64,000 bases of DNA, taken from positions 1,390,001-1,454,000 of the forward strand of contig JAEVLN010000014.1 of NCBI GenBank assembly GCA_018350325.1. The letters run 5' to 3'. The stretch's first letter is position 1. Each line of letters opens with the position of its first letter. Both the position numbers and the translations under genes were made by a program. The notes beneath the pieces were generated by a model that was not told the DNA's origin, did no database searches, and saw only the letters and a list, made by a program, of their open reading frames with translations. The DNA is from Globodera rostochiensis. Taxonomy: Eukaryota > Nematoda > Chromadorea > Rhabditida > Heteroderidae. Shown here in pieces: positions 11,025-22,460 of this stretch.

Positions 11025-12907
11025 ATGTACGACCGGTACAACGGCTCTTCCGAAGAGGAGGAGCCGTCTGGATCAAAACCGTCTTCCACCACAACAAATC
11101 AATCGGTCCGAAGTCGCCGGCAACAGCGACGGAAGGATGATGAGGCCCATTTTGGTGTTAATGAGGGGGGTAAAGATGAGGGAACTTTTGGTGGAGGAGG
11201 GGGACAAAAGGAAGGACCGGCGGAGGGTCGGAAAGAATTCGCCGGAAGAAAAACGAAAGCGGAGGCCAAACAGCGGCCAAGGACTGCGGCATCGGACAAT
11301 TCAACCGCCGATAGTCGGAAAGAAGGCACAAAAAATGCGGAAGCCCCCGAGGCGATTGAGTGGACGAATTCCGCGCAGCCAATGCCCAAAATGCAAGACA
11401 AATTTGACCTCAAATGGCCCTCTTCCTTCCAATTCAGAAGAGCAGAAACCGCACTGTCAGCGAAGGTCGGACAGAATGACGACGATGGAACGGATTGGAC
11501 GGCGCCGACACTTCGACAAAACGCCTTCGACCACTTCTCCTTCACTTGCCATCTCTTCCCGCGTCTTTCGGAAAGCAATTTGCAATTCCACGACATTTAC
11601 TGGGACAGGGAACCGAACACGAAGGTGGTGAAGAATCACAAGTTGGCGAGAATCTCTTCTGTTCCTCATTTTCATTGTTGTACAGCTTGTCATTCTGCGC
11701 AAACGACGTGTTTGCGTGAACAAATTGGTCAGGTCGTTGTGTGTCCGGCAAACCGCTGCCGAAGGCGGTGGTCACCACCAAACGGAGTTCCGTGCGGACT
11801 TTTCACTGCTCGACCGACGTCCTTTTGCTCGTCGAGAAATTGTCTCGAACATTTTCACTGTCAGTGTGCCCGTTTTGAGCGGCGGAGGTCCGGCAAGGAT
11901 TTTCAGGAGAGGTCCCAAAACAAATCTTCATTTTATTGAAGACAAATTTCGTATGTAAATGTTCATCACTTTTCAGTTCCTTCGTCCGCCTCCGTTTTGG
12001 TCCGTTCAAATTACCGCCAACGGGCGGTTGCCCTGCAAATTTTGCTCCAACGGTCGACGACCGTCGCCAACAGCCAATCCCTTCACCTCGTCGGTCGTGT
12101 TGAAATGGAATTACTGGACGAAAATGCCAAAATGACACTTCCAAATCGCACCCATTCATTTGCATTCGACGACGGAGTTCGTTTTGACTTTGAAACGGCC
12201 GACGTTCCAAACAGAGAGCAAATCCACACGGAGTGAGTCGGTGCTGGGTGTAGGCACCGGCCCCTCCTTTCTGGCCACCTCTTTCCCGTTCATTAAACCC
12301 TTTTCCGTTTAAAAACAGTGTTTATTATTGCCCGGACTCTGATTAAGTTCGCTTCCCGATGTGCTGATCTGCGACGAGTGTTGGCTGCCCATGTTAGCCA
12401 TCTACCGGCAACTGATCTGCGAAACGCTGTCCGAAGAGGGCGATGTGTTCGCTGACAGATCGGGTTATCGGACAAATGGACAGTGACCAATTGGTGTTAA
12501 AATGTCACGAGCTTTAGTGTGGGTGGTGGACCCGGTGATGGCGACATTTCCGGGACTGCTGGACACGGACAGTGACGGAACCGCTCTTCTCATGGGACTC
12601 ATGCGCAAATTCAATGTGGACAAAGTGAGCCTCGGCTTCACTTTGTCACTACCCCCGCCCAATTCAGCGTGAATTGGCCCCACAGGAGGCCGCGCGTCGA
12701 TTTCGTTTCGTTTATATGCAATTCCTTCTGCCGCTGTTCGCACTGATCGACGACGGGCGATGGCGTCAAAAACTTTGGACATTTCTGAAGGGGCGCTTGG
12801 ACGCCGAGGAACCGAACCCAATCAAAATGTTTGCCACTGATCCGTGCAAATGCGTCGATATTTTTGAATATGCTTTGAATTTGTGTGGCGAACATTCAAT
12901 TGACTGA
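11025..12907 (+). CDS. Unrecognised 527-aa protein
   Basis: Six exons in consistent phase: 11025-11624, 11686-11950, 11977-12232, 12348-12463, 12518-12624 and 12668-12907, giving 527 aa. The first ~130 residues are charged and disordered (YDRYNGSSEEEEPSGSK, then Arg/Lys/Gly-rich). The rest is folded-looking. Distinct pieces are LVILRKRRVCVNKLVRSL, VALQILLQRS, SLPDVLICDECWLPML, WVVDPVMATFPGLLDTDSDG and a helical C-terminus containing RFVYMQFLLPLFALIDDGRW. There is no signal peptide and no convincing membrane span. I could not assign it to a family; a sorting or adaptor-type cytosolic protein is possible but unsupported. The start is the first ATG, preceding an acidic stretch. The gene lies 276 bp after the TXNDC11-like stop on the same strand. 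Confidence 0.6.
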
Positions 12908-13698
12908 ACGATTGCTTTTATTTGGTCATTCAAAAATTTTGGCTAAAGTTTGTACGATATAATTTTATTTTGTTGTATGTTAATTATCCTTTGAACAACT
13001 AAATAGGTAACCTGCTAAGTTAAATGAAATTTGGCACGGAACAACGGAAAGGTGCCGTTGGGGAGGGGGGGGGGGGATATCGGCCATTATCGGTATAAGG
13101 GAAGAAGGCATTAAAAAACATTGGTGCACGATATTTTGTTGATTAGAAATGACTGAATTGATTAGATACATAAGCAGACTGATTGATTGATTGACTGAAT
13201 TGATTAGATACATAAGCAGACAGATTGATTGATTGAATTACTGTAATTTATAGATGATGGGGTCGCGCAATTAAAGTATACGGCAAAATTGATAGGCAGG
13301 GGAAAAGTACAATACCATCAAATTAGGACAAACAATAACAACTACCACAATAAGAAGCTACCATACTAAGAAAAAGAGGTACAGGGTAAACATTTTAGTC
13401 TCTAAAATGCAACAGAACTTTTGTTTTTTCTATTAACAACTTACAAATTAGGATAGAATTGTGAAAGGGCATAGAAACACGAAAAGTCTGGGGCATCTGG
13501 ACACTGAGTAAATGATAAATGGTGTCACTGGGAGCAAATGTGGCTATACTTTACGGAAGCAATTAACAGAGAAGTGAACAAACATTTCAGAAATCTCCAA
13601 ACAAAGTGAGAAGGATGGCGAATTCTATAAAATCGAGGGGGTGGGGGGGGGGGGTAAATGTTGGGAGGAGACAGACAACCGACAACAAACAAAAAGCA
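12908..13698. other. Intergenic between two convergent genes
   Basis: Contains a short tandem repeat near 13150-13230 and G-runs at about 13067-13076 and 13640-13653. It lies between two convergent 3' ends. No coding signal was seen. Confidence 0.5.
13150..13230. repeat. Two-copy tandem repeat, period about 42 bp
   Basis: TGACTGAATTGATTAGATAC continuing with ATAAGCAGAC occurs at about 13150-13179 and again at 13192-13221, with GATTGATT simple repeats between and after the copies. Confidence 0.8.
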
Positions 13699-16600
13699 TC
13701 AGGTGAATACGGAGGTTGGCACAAGTCCTTCTTTGGAGGCAAAAGTGGGCGACAAATTCTCACGGCGAAGAAAGTTAATGGGAAACTCCACCAAAAGGCC
13801 GACCAACTCGGCGAGGCGTTGTCGCGCCTTCTCCGGCTCTTCCTCGGCCATCGTCTTCTCGGCCCGCCAAATTGCGAGCTCTTCGAACGTTTTCACCTCA
13901 AAAGACAATTCCATTCCATTCAATTCACGGATTGTCTCACCAAATTTGTTGGGTACCCTCTGAAGACTTCCTCGTAAATGCGAGTGTTTGAGGCGGCGAT
14001 TTGACACCAATGGTCCTCGTAAAAGGTCGGACAAATTGGGTCCGTCACATCGATCTCTGCCGCCTTTCCTGGAGATGTCTTCGGAAGGGAATCTTCCAGC
14101 AACCCCAAATGCTCTCGCATTAAACGCGTCCGAAGGGAGGAAGCAAATTTGCCCGCTCGGAACGCTTTGCCGTCCATTCGGCCGTCAACAAACTCGTGGT
14201 CGGTGATCAACAAACAAACCTATAAATATTTTAAATAATTCCAAATTATACACTCATTAGGCTCTAATCTGATTAATAAAAGAATTATTGTAAATATTGC
14301 CTCCGAATCGCGATTTCCCGCCTGGGAACGGTCGTTGATGTTTGCGCTTCCGATGATTGTGTGCATGTCGTCCACGATCATCAGCTTCGAGTGGATATAA
14401 ACCAATTCGGTGACCTTTTGAGGGGAAAAATTGAATTTTTATAATTTCCCCCCCCCCACCCCGGTTGGTTCCATACCAGTTTCCCGTAAAGTTGGGAATA
14501 CGTGCGCAGTGAACAAAACGAAATGTATTTTTGCACATTTTCGACGCCCGCCCTTTGCAAGTTTTGGATGAGCGAATGGTCGCCCTTTGAAATGGAAAGC
14601 ATCGTCCAGTGGAGCACGGCCAAGAGGGCCGAGTAGGACGTGGCCCCGATGTCCCCTTCAAAGCCCGGCAGGAGAGGGATTAGCACAAATACACGGAAAG
14701 TTTCCTTCTCCCTAAAAGACCAACAAAATATACTCGCGTTACTTCTTTGAACATCACCTGTACGCTCTGATAATGCGATCACACAAAACGCGACAAATTT
14801 CTAAATTATTAGACACGAATTTCCACAATCGGACGAATACTTTCAGGCCCAAAAGATTATTTTTCCGAATTTTGCTTTTATTTATAATAAATAATACCGT
14901 TGTTCACGTCGGCATTGTTTATCATCGAAACAAAGAATTGGTTTTCGATGTACACATAATGCCGTGCATTGGCAATCAGTGAAAGGTACGCTTGTTGAAT
15001 GCTGTCCTCCGTTTTGTCGATTAGCGAAGACCAATGGGAGCAGGAACGGAGCACCTGCACCTCCACCCGGTGAGTGTTGTCGCCGAACAGCACACGGGGC
15101 ACCCGGATGGAGTTGTACGACTTGGGCAACAAGTACGGGTACCTGCTGTCGCTCTTCAGCTTTTCCGTCTAAGAGTTCAAAGCATTTCAGAAAATGTATT
15201 TGGCATAATTCCAACCAACCTTTGCGGCATTCCATCGCTGGATAAAGTGTCGGGCAACATCCCTCGCCGCCGACCCGTAAACTACCGAATGGATGTCGTG
15301 CCATGGCATTCTCGGAGTGTCGTAACGATTGATGAAGTCTTTGCTCAACGAATTCGGCACAATTTATTATTTAAGAACAAATAATGTACCGTTAAAAGCA
15401 AGGTCGACATCGACAAAATCCTTGTGAACAAAGTTCACGTAATCTTTTCCCGGCCACAGTTTGCCCGCCCCCTGCAGTCCCGACATGTCCACTTTGGTCT
15501 CTTGAAGCCGACAATAACTAATTTAACAGAAGCAAATAAAAGCAAAATGTCTGCAGAGTTTACTTCACAATGTATTCGTCCGCCGTCTCCTCCGACGGGT
15601 GCATGGCCAATCGCCAGCGACGCCTCGCCTTCTCCGGCTTCAAATTGTTGAGTGCCCGTCGGATGAGAGTGCTCTGTTTGGGTTCCATCATAACCTGGCT
15701 GGTCGGCGTCGTCATCCCTTTCGAAACAGTCTTTGATTGGCTTAAAAGAACCAACCATCAAACATTTATTGCCATATTCAGGGGAAAAACGGGCTAACCC
15801 CTCGTTGGACGATGAGCCTTCGGTTGTGTCCAGTATGTCCGTCGTTTGGTGTTCCTCCAGTGCAGACAAATTGCTGGTAAAGTTCGAAAAACGGACCATC
15901 GGTTTTCCGTTCTCCACAAATATTTCCGTATTTTCCATTCCATCCGCCGAATGTCGTTGCCTTTGAATGGGTTTAGCCGGCGTGTCCTTGCTGTCATCAC
16001 TCTCCCGTCGTCCTGCTCGAACTCTGTCCACCGTCCGTTGCATTACGCCCTTCAACTTTTGCTGTATGGGCGTCGTTAGTGACGGCTCTTTCGGTTTCGA
16101 AATCGTTTCTAAAATAATAAAATTATTTCAGCAATTCCACACAAAGGCACCATTTTCTGGCGGTTTGCTTATCGTTTCCGTTGTTTTCTCGCCAATTTTT
16201 CGACCGGTCCCCCCGTCGATGATGTCCTCAGTTAGACGATGGACTTTTTGCAAGTTATCCCCGTCTGCCGTAACTTTGGTCTTCGTATCAACCGGAATTG
16301 GTTCCTCAAATTGACTCATTTTCTTAATATTTCTTAATCCAATTTACCATAACGACTTGTTCGGAGCGTGGCTCAAACACTACAGAACCCAGATCGGTAA
16401 GCATGTGTCGTCTGTCGTCCCATCGCCCGTAACAAAAATCAATCCCGCCGACAAAGGCAACGAGCTGGTCGATGATCAACAATTTTTCGTGATGAGCCCA
16501 AAAGAACGTGCCGCTGCCCAAATAATGGTCCGGATGACGAATTACCTAAACCAACAGTTACCCGAAGACAGAGTGTTTTACGACTCTCACCTTTATGTTG

Positions 16601-18579
16601 GGATGCAGTCCCTGCAAGTGCTTCTTGGAGTAGAGGCTTTTCAGTCCGAGTGCCATCTCCATCTCCTTGTAGACGAGGATGAAAATGCGAATGCCCTTCT
16701 CCGCGCGCCTCTTCAGCGCGTAGTCCAAACGCCAATAATTGCCCTCGGCCATCGGTCGGCGCAGAAATATTTCCGGACTCAGCCACCAATCGGCGATAAA
16801 AATTTCTTCGCGTGCCATTTCAATGAGAGAGGCCGCCTTCTCCCAACAGTCCTTGGCGTCCACAAACCATTGGCAATAGGAATTTAGCCGCTGGGGAAAG
16901 GAAGAGCCGTAGCGTTTCTTGTGCAGCCAAATCTGTCCCGTCTCCTCCAGAACGTGCTTAATGGTGTCGATCCAATCGTCAGTGTCCTCCTCGCTGTGAC
17001 ATCGCAAGTCGAGCACACTATGGGGAATGCTATAGTATACACAAAGACGATTAATTTCATCAAAACAAAAAGTTTCTCGAATTGCTCCTCTTGTTATATT
17101 AGTAATTTCTCCAAAAAGAACGACTTTTTTCTGATTAAAATATTTGATAATTGACTGACTGTTGCAGGTTCGAAAGTACCATCTCCTTTGGCCGAAGATT
17201 GACGGCCAATTCATGCGAATTGACCTCAAACTGTTCATCGAATAATAGCACGAGTCGAATTTCCTCGTTGGACGGGTTCACGTAGCTGACGTAAGTGTCT
17301 TTGACCATTAACCATCTAAACCCGAATGTAATTAGGCTTATATCCTTCTTTTGGGGATGCCTTTTGCTCCAGGGGAGAAGCCATCGAACACAAAATTGTT
17401 TGCAGCCAATGTACACTTTGTTCCCGCCCGGACGTTTTTTTGTTTTTCCTTCTTTGTACTTTCCGCCTAATTCGTTGATGAAAGAGTAACGCGAAACGTC
17501 CAAAAACTCGGCCTAAAAAAAGCAGAAGAATTAAATTAAGGAGGACAACAAGCAGTAAACTTAACCGTCTCGTGGTATTCACGGTTTATCGGAATTCTCA
17601 GAACCGCCCTAAGCCATTTCTCCAACTTTTGTGATCGTTCCTGCATGTGATCGTCGGCAATCATGGAGTCGGGGACCATTGGAAAATAAGGCATGCTGCT
17701 CATTGTCAGTTCATCGTCCATTTTGCTGTCATCCGCTTTAAACTCTAAAGAGAAATGGCCTTTTTCAACAATAAATGTTGGCTTTTCGGATATACCGTCC
17801 CAGGTCGAATCAGGAAGAAGGCCGTCCTCATTGTACTCGTCGATTTCGGGGTCTTTGGACAGTACGTGAAGCTGCAAATGATTTTACAAAAACATTACAA
17901 ACAAATTTAAACTCACTGTGCTTGAGTCGGTCGGACTCCTCGCCTTGTCCTGCTTCTCCTCCTCGTCCTCGCCATCATTCCCTTCGATGACTTCCTCCAA
18001 CCGGTTGCGAGCTCTTAATTTGGTTCAGTTAATTGGTAACAATGACTGAAGGATAAAAACCAATTAAATTCAGATTTCGATTGGTATTTGTAAAAATAAC
18101 AAAAATAATGTTTATAGCGGCGAATAATAACAGTCAATGGACCCTAAACAAGCCTCCGGACGGGCGCTTTAATCCGTTCCGCTGTTCGATGCGCCAGCAA
18201 GCGGCTGCTCAAAGCCGAGAAGTCTTTGTACCGTTTGATTGTTCTCCATTTGTAGCGGCCGTGTTCAAGTTCAATTGTGTATCTAATTAAGTAATTGTGT
18301 CGTTGCATCTTGCAAAATTTTGTGAAAAAAACGGCACATGAATGGGTTTAGGATGTGATAATTTGACGACACATCGCGCCTAACATGCACAATTGTGGCC
18401 TCCACTTGTAGTCCGGGGATCCAATAGCCATTCTTCCGGACCTCCTCTTGCTTCTCATAAATTGTCGAATAGGGAATATATCCGCGACGACGTCTCGGCG
18501 TTGTTTTAATGGCGAGTTCGTCGCCGCCATTAGTGTAATCGCACGAGCTGTCCACTGTAATCGATGAAGGCGCTTCCAT
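13699..18579 (-). CDS. PLD1: Phospholipase D with PX and PH domains (PLD1/2 family)
   Basis: Many minus-strand exons. Exon 1 (18338-18579) opens [10 protein letters not shown] and starts the PX domain ([11 protein letters not shown]). Exon 2 starts at 18282 and continues PX ([24 protein letters not shown]). The PX-PH junction reads [21 protein letters not shown] follows ([29 protein letters not shown]). The catalytic core has [20 protein letters not shown] motif 1 in [20 protein letters not shown] (near 16450-16500), a long Ser/acid-rich loop (about 15600-16320) as in PLD1, [21 protein letters not shown] text, and HKD motif 2 in [20 protein letters not shown] (near 14350-14400). The C-terminus reads [20 protein letters not shown] and stops at 13699-13701. 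The enzyme hydrolyses phosphatidylcholine to phosphatidate on endomembranes. Both HKD triads are intact. The junction after exon 2 (about 18010-18140) was not resolved. Confidence 0.93.
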
Positions 18580-19279
18580 CGTTTGGCTATGAATTACGAA
18601 AAAATGTAAAATTTACACGTTGAAACGAATAGAAAATGTACGCAAGATTGATTAGCTTTAACAGCAATTAGAGGGAAATAATGACAAGAAAGTCAACAAA
18701 TGCGAAGAATAGTTTGTGTTTGTTGCCTTGTACAAGAAGGGGGGGGGGGTGGAAGAAACGGGACGGGATGTTTTTTTTCTAATTTAGGACACGGGACGGC
18801 CCAGCACTGGAATGCACCAACCAATATGTACGTACGCATAGCGTTCGCCTTGCATGACTTATTCAGTTGACAAATGTTTTTTGCATTGATATGAATAAAA
18901 TGATTAATCGCAGCAATCTTCTTTTCCTTATACGCAAGACAACCAACCCCGTTGTCTTTGTTCTGTCCGCACATATCTCCCGATGAGTCTACGAGCGTGT
19001 AATTAAATCCTGCGAATTAGCATCATCAACAAAACATTTTAAACGGCAGGTATCCCATTCGTTGATCAATGCGACTAATTTCGGTTACCCGTGAGTTTCT
19101 CCTGATGGCGCCTGCCCGACCATCGGTTTAATTTTTGTGTACGCTCCGCCCCCCCCCCCCCCCCCCCCGAAGTTTTCTGAGTACGCCCCTGGCAATAAAG
19201 AGTGTTCAAATAATTGCTTTACACCAGTTCTCAAAAAACAGGCCATTAAGAAAGACAAAAATGGTTCGAGATCCGTCGT
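18580..19279. other. Intergenic between PLD and SPRTN-EME1
   Basis: Holds the PLD upstream region and the downstream flank of the fusion gene. There are a G-run at 18741-18749 and a C-run at about 19150-19169. No exon-like frames are present. Confidence 0.5.
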
Positions 19280-21934
19280 TCATTCGGTCGATTCAGTTCC
19301 GGTCCGACTTGTCAACATTTTGTAAATTTTCTGTGCCAACACAGGCCCCAACCGACGACCACTTTCCATTTGAATTTCCGAAAGTGCGAACATTGCTTGG
19401 CCCGCAGTGTTGTCCGGCTCCAATAGCCATTCCATCAACCTGAGTTAGTTGCTTTACTCTAAATCAGCACCAAACGTTTCAGTTTGTACTTGTACGGGTT
19501 CGGATGTGCCTCCATAATCGCCCTTTTCTGTTCCTCACTCATCCGATGTAAATGTTCTAACATTTTCTCCCACCAATCAGAAACCATTGACGGACCATCG
19601 GCAATTCCTTTCTCAGCAACGAAATGTGTTCCGTTGCTTAGGTCGGACTGTTCAACCTGTTCAAACCAACAACAATCAAAACTGTTTCATTTATTCACTA
19701 AAATAGTCGAAAAAAAACCAACCAAAATTTGCTTCTCCGCCTTCTTCTCCATTTTGGCCAGCGCTCTGTGATATTGCGCGATTAAAAATGAAAAATCAAA
19801 CGCATCAGAAACGAAGCGGAATTGGATTCGATGCTTTTCGAACGCTTCAAAAATAAGTGAAGACACCTGAAGATGATTAAGATATAAAAGATGCCATTAA
19901 AATAGAGAAATTAATTTAAAGAAACAGAGAATCCTCTTTTTAGTTTAAATTGATTTTCAAATTTGAAAACGCACAGTATTCTCGCGCACGTGATGTGTTC
20001 CGAAAACAACAACAGTAAGTTGAGGATCGCCACTGATTTTTTGGCGGACCGTGGCCATTTGCTCGTCCAAATAATCCATCATAGAATTTCCTCTGCTTTT
20101 CACCAACACGGAATACGTTTCACCGCTGAGCACACAACAGAAGACATTTTGCAGTTCCTATTTCGAATTTTTAAAATGATTTTTTAAAGACAACTCACCA
20201 TTCTTTCATTTTTGTGCAATTTCCCATCCTCAAGAAAAGCCTCCAGTCGTTTCTTGAGCCAAAACACTTGCATTAAATTATTGTGTGACTTGTCGTAGAC
20301 GATCTGTTCCGTAATTCCACGTTCTTCAAAACGTTTTTCCAGCTCCACGGCCAAATTGTCTTAAAGCATGATTTAAATGATGAACACGTCCAAAAAAATA
20401 ACCATTAAGGCAGAGAATCTTCGAAGAAAAATGGCAGAAAAGGTACTGCTCGCATTTAGTGTTTTTTGCCGACTGAATCTGACGACAAACTTTGTTCACT
20501 TCCTTGTTAAGCTAAACGCGTATTAAATAATCTAAGAAAAAGCAAAATAACAGAAAAGCCTCGCCACACCTTTTCCTGTTCGATCTCTTCCTTTGTTCTC
20601 CTCTTTCGTTTTGCTACTGGCTTCTCGGTCTCGCCGTCAACAGTACTCGTAGATTGAGAATTGGAAGGCCCTCTCCGCTCTTCTTCCATAAATGCCGATG
20701 TTGTAACAGCCTCATTGCCAAGAACGTAACCTTTGCAATTAATAGTCAGTTTAGCCATCAGCCAGGAGATGGAGGGATTCCCCCCCCCTTCCTCGAAATT
20801 CAAACCGTACCTTTGCCTGGAAAAAATATGTCAATTTTTGGTTGCGTTGTTTCCGTTTCGCTCGACCTTTTCCGATTTGTTGGGCTCTTCTTTACGTTTA
20901 TTTTCGTTGCCTTCTCCTTTTTCTCCGGCTCTTTGACCTTCACAAATTTACCTAAATTGCATTGTTACCCAACATCAACGCAACTTCCGTTCACGGAGCC
21001 CACCAGAACAGCTGGCCTGGTGCGTCGCCCACCATAAGTCATTGGCACTTGGGGCCCGGTTCATTGCACGCTTAACCCATCCGAAAAAGGGCGGTCTGTC
21101 TTTGCAAGGGCCCGTGCAACGCCACCAGTGCTGTTTGTAGTGGGCCACCTCGGCATGAAAGGAGTGGTAGACGGTGATTGAGGTGCCTGCCAATTTGTTG
21201 ATGCGGTGCATGTGCGATTGAAAATCGGGGCCATGACCTGAAATTTGGAGAAATTGGATGGAACAAACGACAAGGCGACCATCTCTGTCCTGAATTCCAT
21301 TCGTGACGAACTGATAAGCGTGGATCATTTCATGCTGTAATTAATTACCATAAATGAGAATAAAACTAACGGAATCTCACCAATAATGTTTCAACCAAAT
21401 CTCTCCTCGGACGCAGCTTAAGCAAAGGTTCGCTCAATCGGATTGAACAAAGCCGATTTCCGACGCTGAACCGACAGAGACCAGCACAGCTTAATCTCTT
21501 ATTGTTAGGCTTAAAAGGAATGAATATCCTAGACAACCTTGTCATCGTTTTACTCCACTCAACAATGCAGGCATTTGAGTTTAAAGTGCCCCAGAAGAAT
21601 TGGTGGTCAAATGTGACAAAAAGTTCGTGGATATTTGGGCTAGGGTCGACAAGTTCGTAAGAAGCGTCGACTAAGTTCAACAACGTCTTTGTTTGAGACG
21701 TTGCACATTCTTCCTGCCAAATCACGAAGTTATTTAACATTTCCAATTTTGAATACTTTCAAAAAAGAGGCAAAACCCAAAGGACCACCGTTGCCTAAAA
21801 TGCTAAATCATTAGAAGCAATTTAAGAATTTTTTTTTTTTGCTTACTTTGTCGATATCCTTCCAATCTTTCATCATCACTACTCCCAAGCTCAATAACAT
21901 CAAAGTCATTGGAAGTGCAGGGAGGTTTGTCCAT
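19280..21934 (-). CDS. SPRTN-EME1 fusion: SprT DNA-protein-crosslink protease joined to the MUS81 partner EME1
   Basis: Fourteen minus-strand exons, all GT-AG: 21847-21934, 21757-21794, 21538-21713, 21381-21495, 21280-21334, 21004-21237, 20811-20951, 20570-20730, 20403-20511, 20199-20359, 19975-20157, 19723-19866, 19490-19656 and 19280-19439. They sum to 1932 nt (643 aa) with no frame break. The N-terminal half is SPRTN: an acidic SIM-like FDVIELGSSDDE, ELVDPSPNIHELFVTFD, CSIRLSEPLLKLRPRRDLVE, the metalloprotease site HEMIH with a third His in HGPDF, and the zinc subdomain HWWRCTGPCKDRP...WWATHQASC. A PIP-box (QPKIDIFF) runs straight into a p97-binding SHP box (FFPGKGYVLG). From about residue 320 a Lys/Arg/Glu-rich helix leads into EME1: ELEKRFEERG, LTVVVFGTHHVRE, FDFSFLIAQYHRALAKME, AHPNPYKLMEWL and SGRRLGPVLAQKIYK. 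SPRTN digests protein crosslinks on chromatin; EME1 is the non-catalytic partner of MUS81. The C-terminal UBZ finger of SPRTN is absent. Two genes sharing exon 8 is the main alternative. Confidence 0.85.
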
Positions 21935-22460
21935 TCCTAAGAAATTCCCGGATGTTAAACCTAAAAAAATTATCAATTAAAGATTAGCCCGTCTCGCCAA
22001 CTCCGTCTCAGAGAATAGCAATCTCTTTCCACAGACAACAAAACCAAATTAAAATAATTCAAATGTTTAAATATTTTTATTTAACGCAAACATTTATATT
22101 TTGGCATTGTGTAATATTTCACATTTATGTTTTGGCGTTGTGTAACTTTTTAATTTGGAATTTTTTAAACAAAAATAGCTAACAAATTTAGCGTAAAAAT
22201 GTGTTATTGCACAAATTTTCGTTAATTTTCAAGCAATTTTCTTATTGTTAAAATCTTAAAAAAACTTCTCGCATCCTAAAAAGCTTCAAAAAATTACCGC
22301 AGGGACCCCTAAATTGATTTTGGAGTAATTTTTTCGAGCGTCCTAGGTTTCGCCAAATTTTCCTGTTATGTCCTTGAAAATTGACAGTCTGTCCTTGGGT
22401 TTTGTCTTTACCCGATTTGAACCCTGATTTACTGTAGTTTAGGATTAATTTTGGCTTAAT
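21935..22460. promoter_or_regulatory. Divergent intergenic region SPRTN-EME1 / eIF3g
   Basis: 526 AT-rich bp lie between two divergent start codons, so both promoters are expected here. A CTAAAAAAATTATC stretch near 21961 could be the 5' splice-leader acceptor of the fusion gene. Nothing else is recognised. Confidence 0.4.

Noticed and set aside
11025..12232. PACS-type furin-binding region in the unrecognised 527-aa protein
   Set aside because: A short LQI(L/M)LQR similarity exists, but the surrounding residues and the C-terminus do not match PACS.
19280..20730. EME1 as a separate gene starting at an internal ATG (MEEERRGPSN or MAKLTINCKG)
   Set aside because: The ATG of MAKL lies in the intron that splits the SHP box, and using MEEE would leave the SHP box GYVLG without a purpose and SPRTN without an end. 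The continuous frame is simpler, but RNA is needed to be certain.
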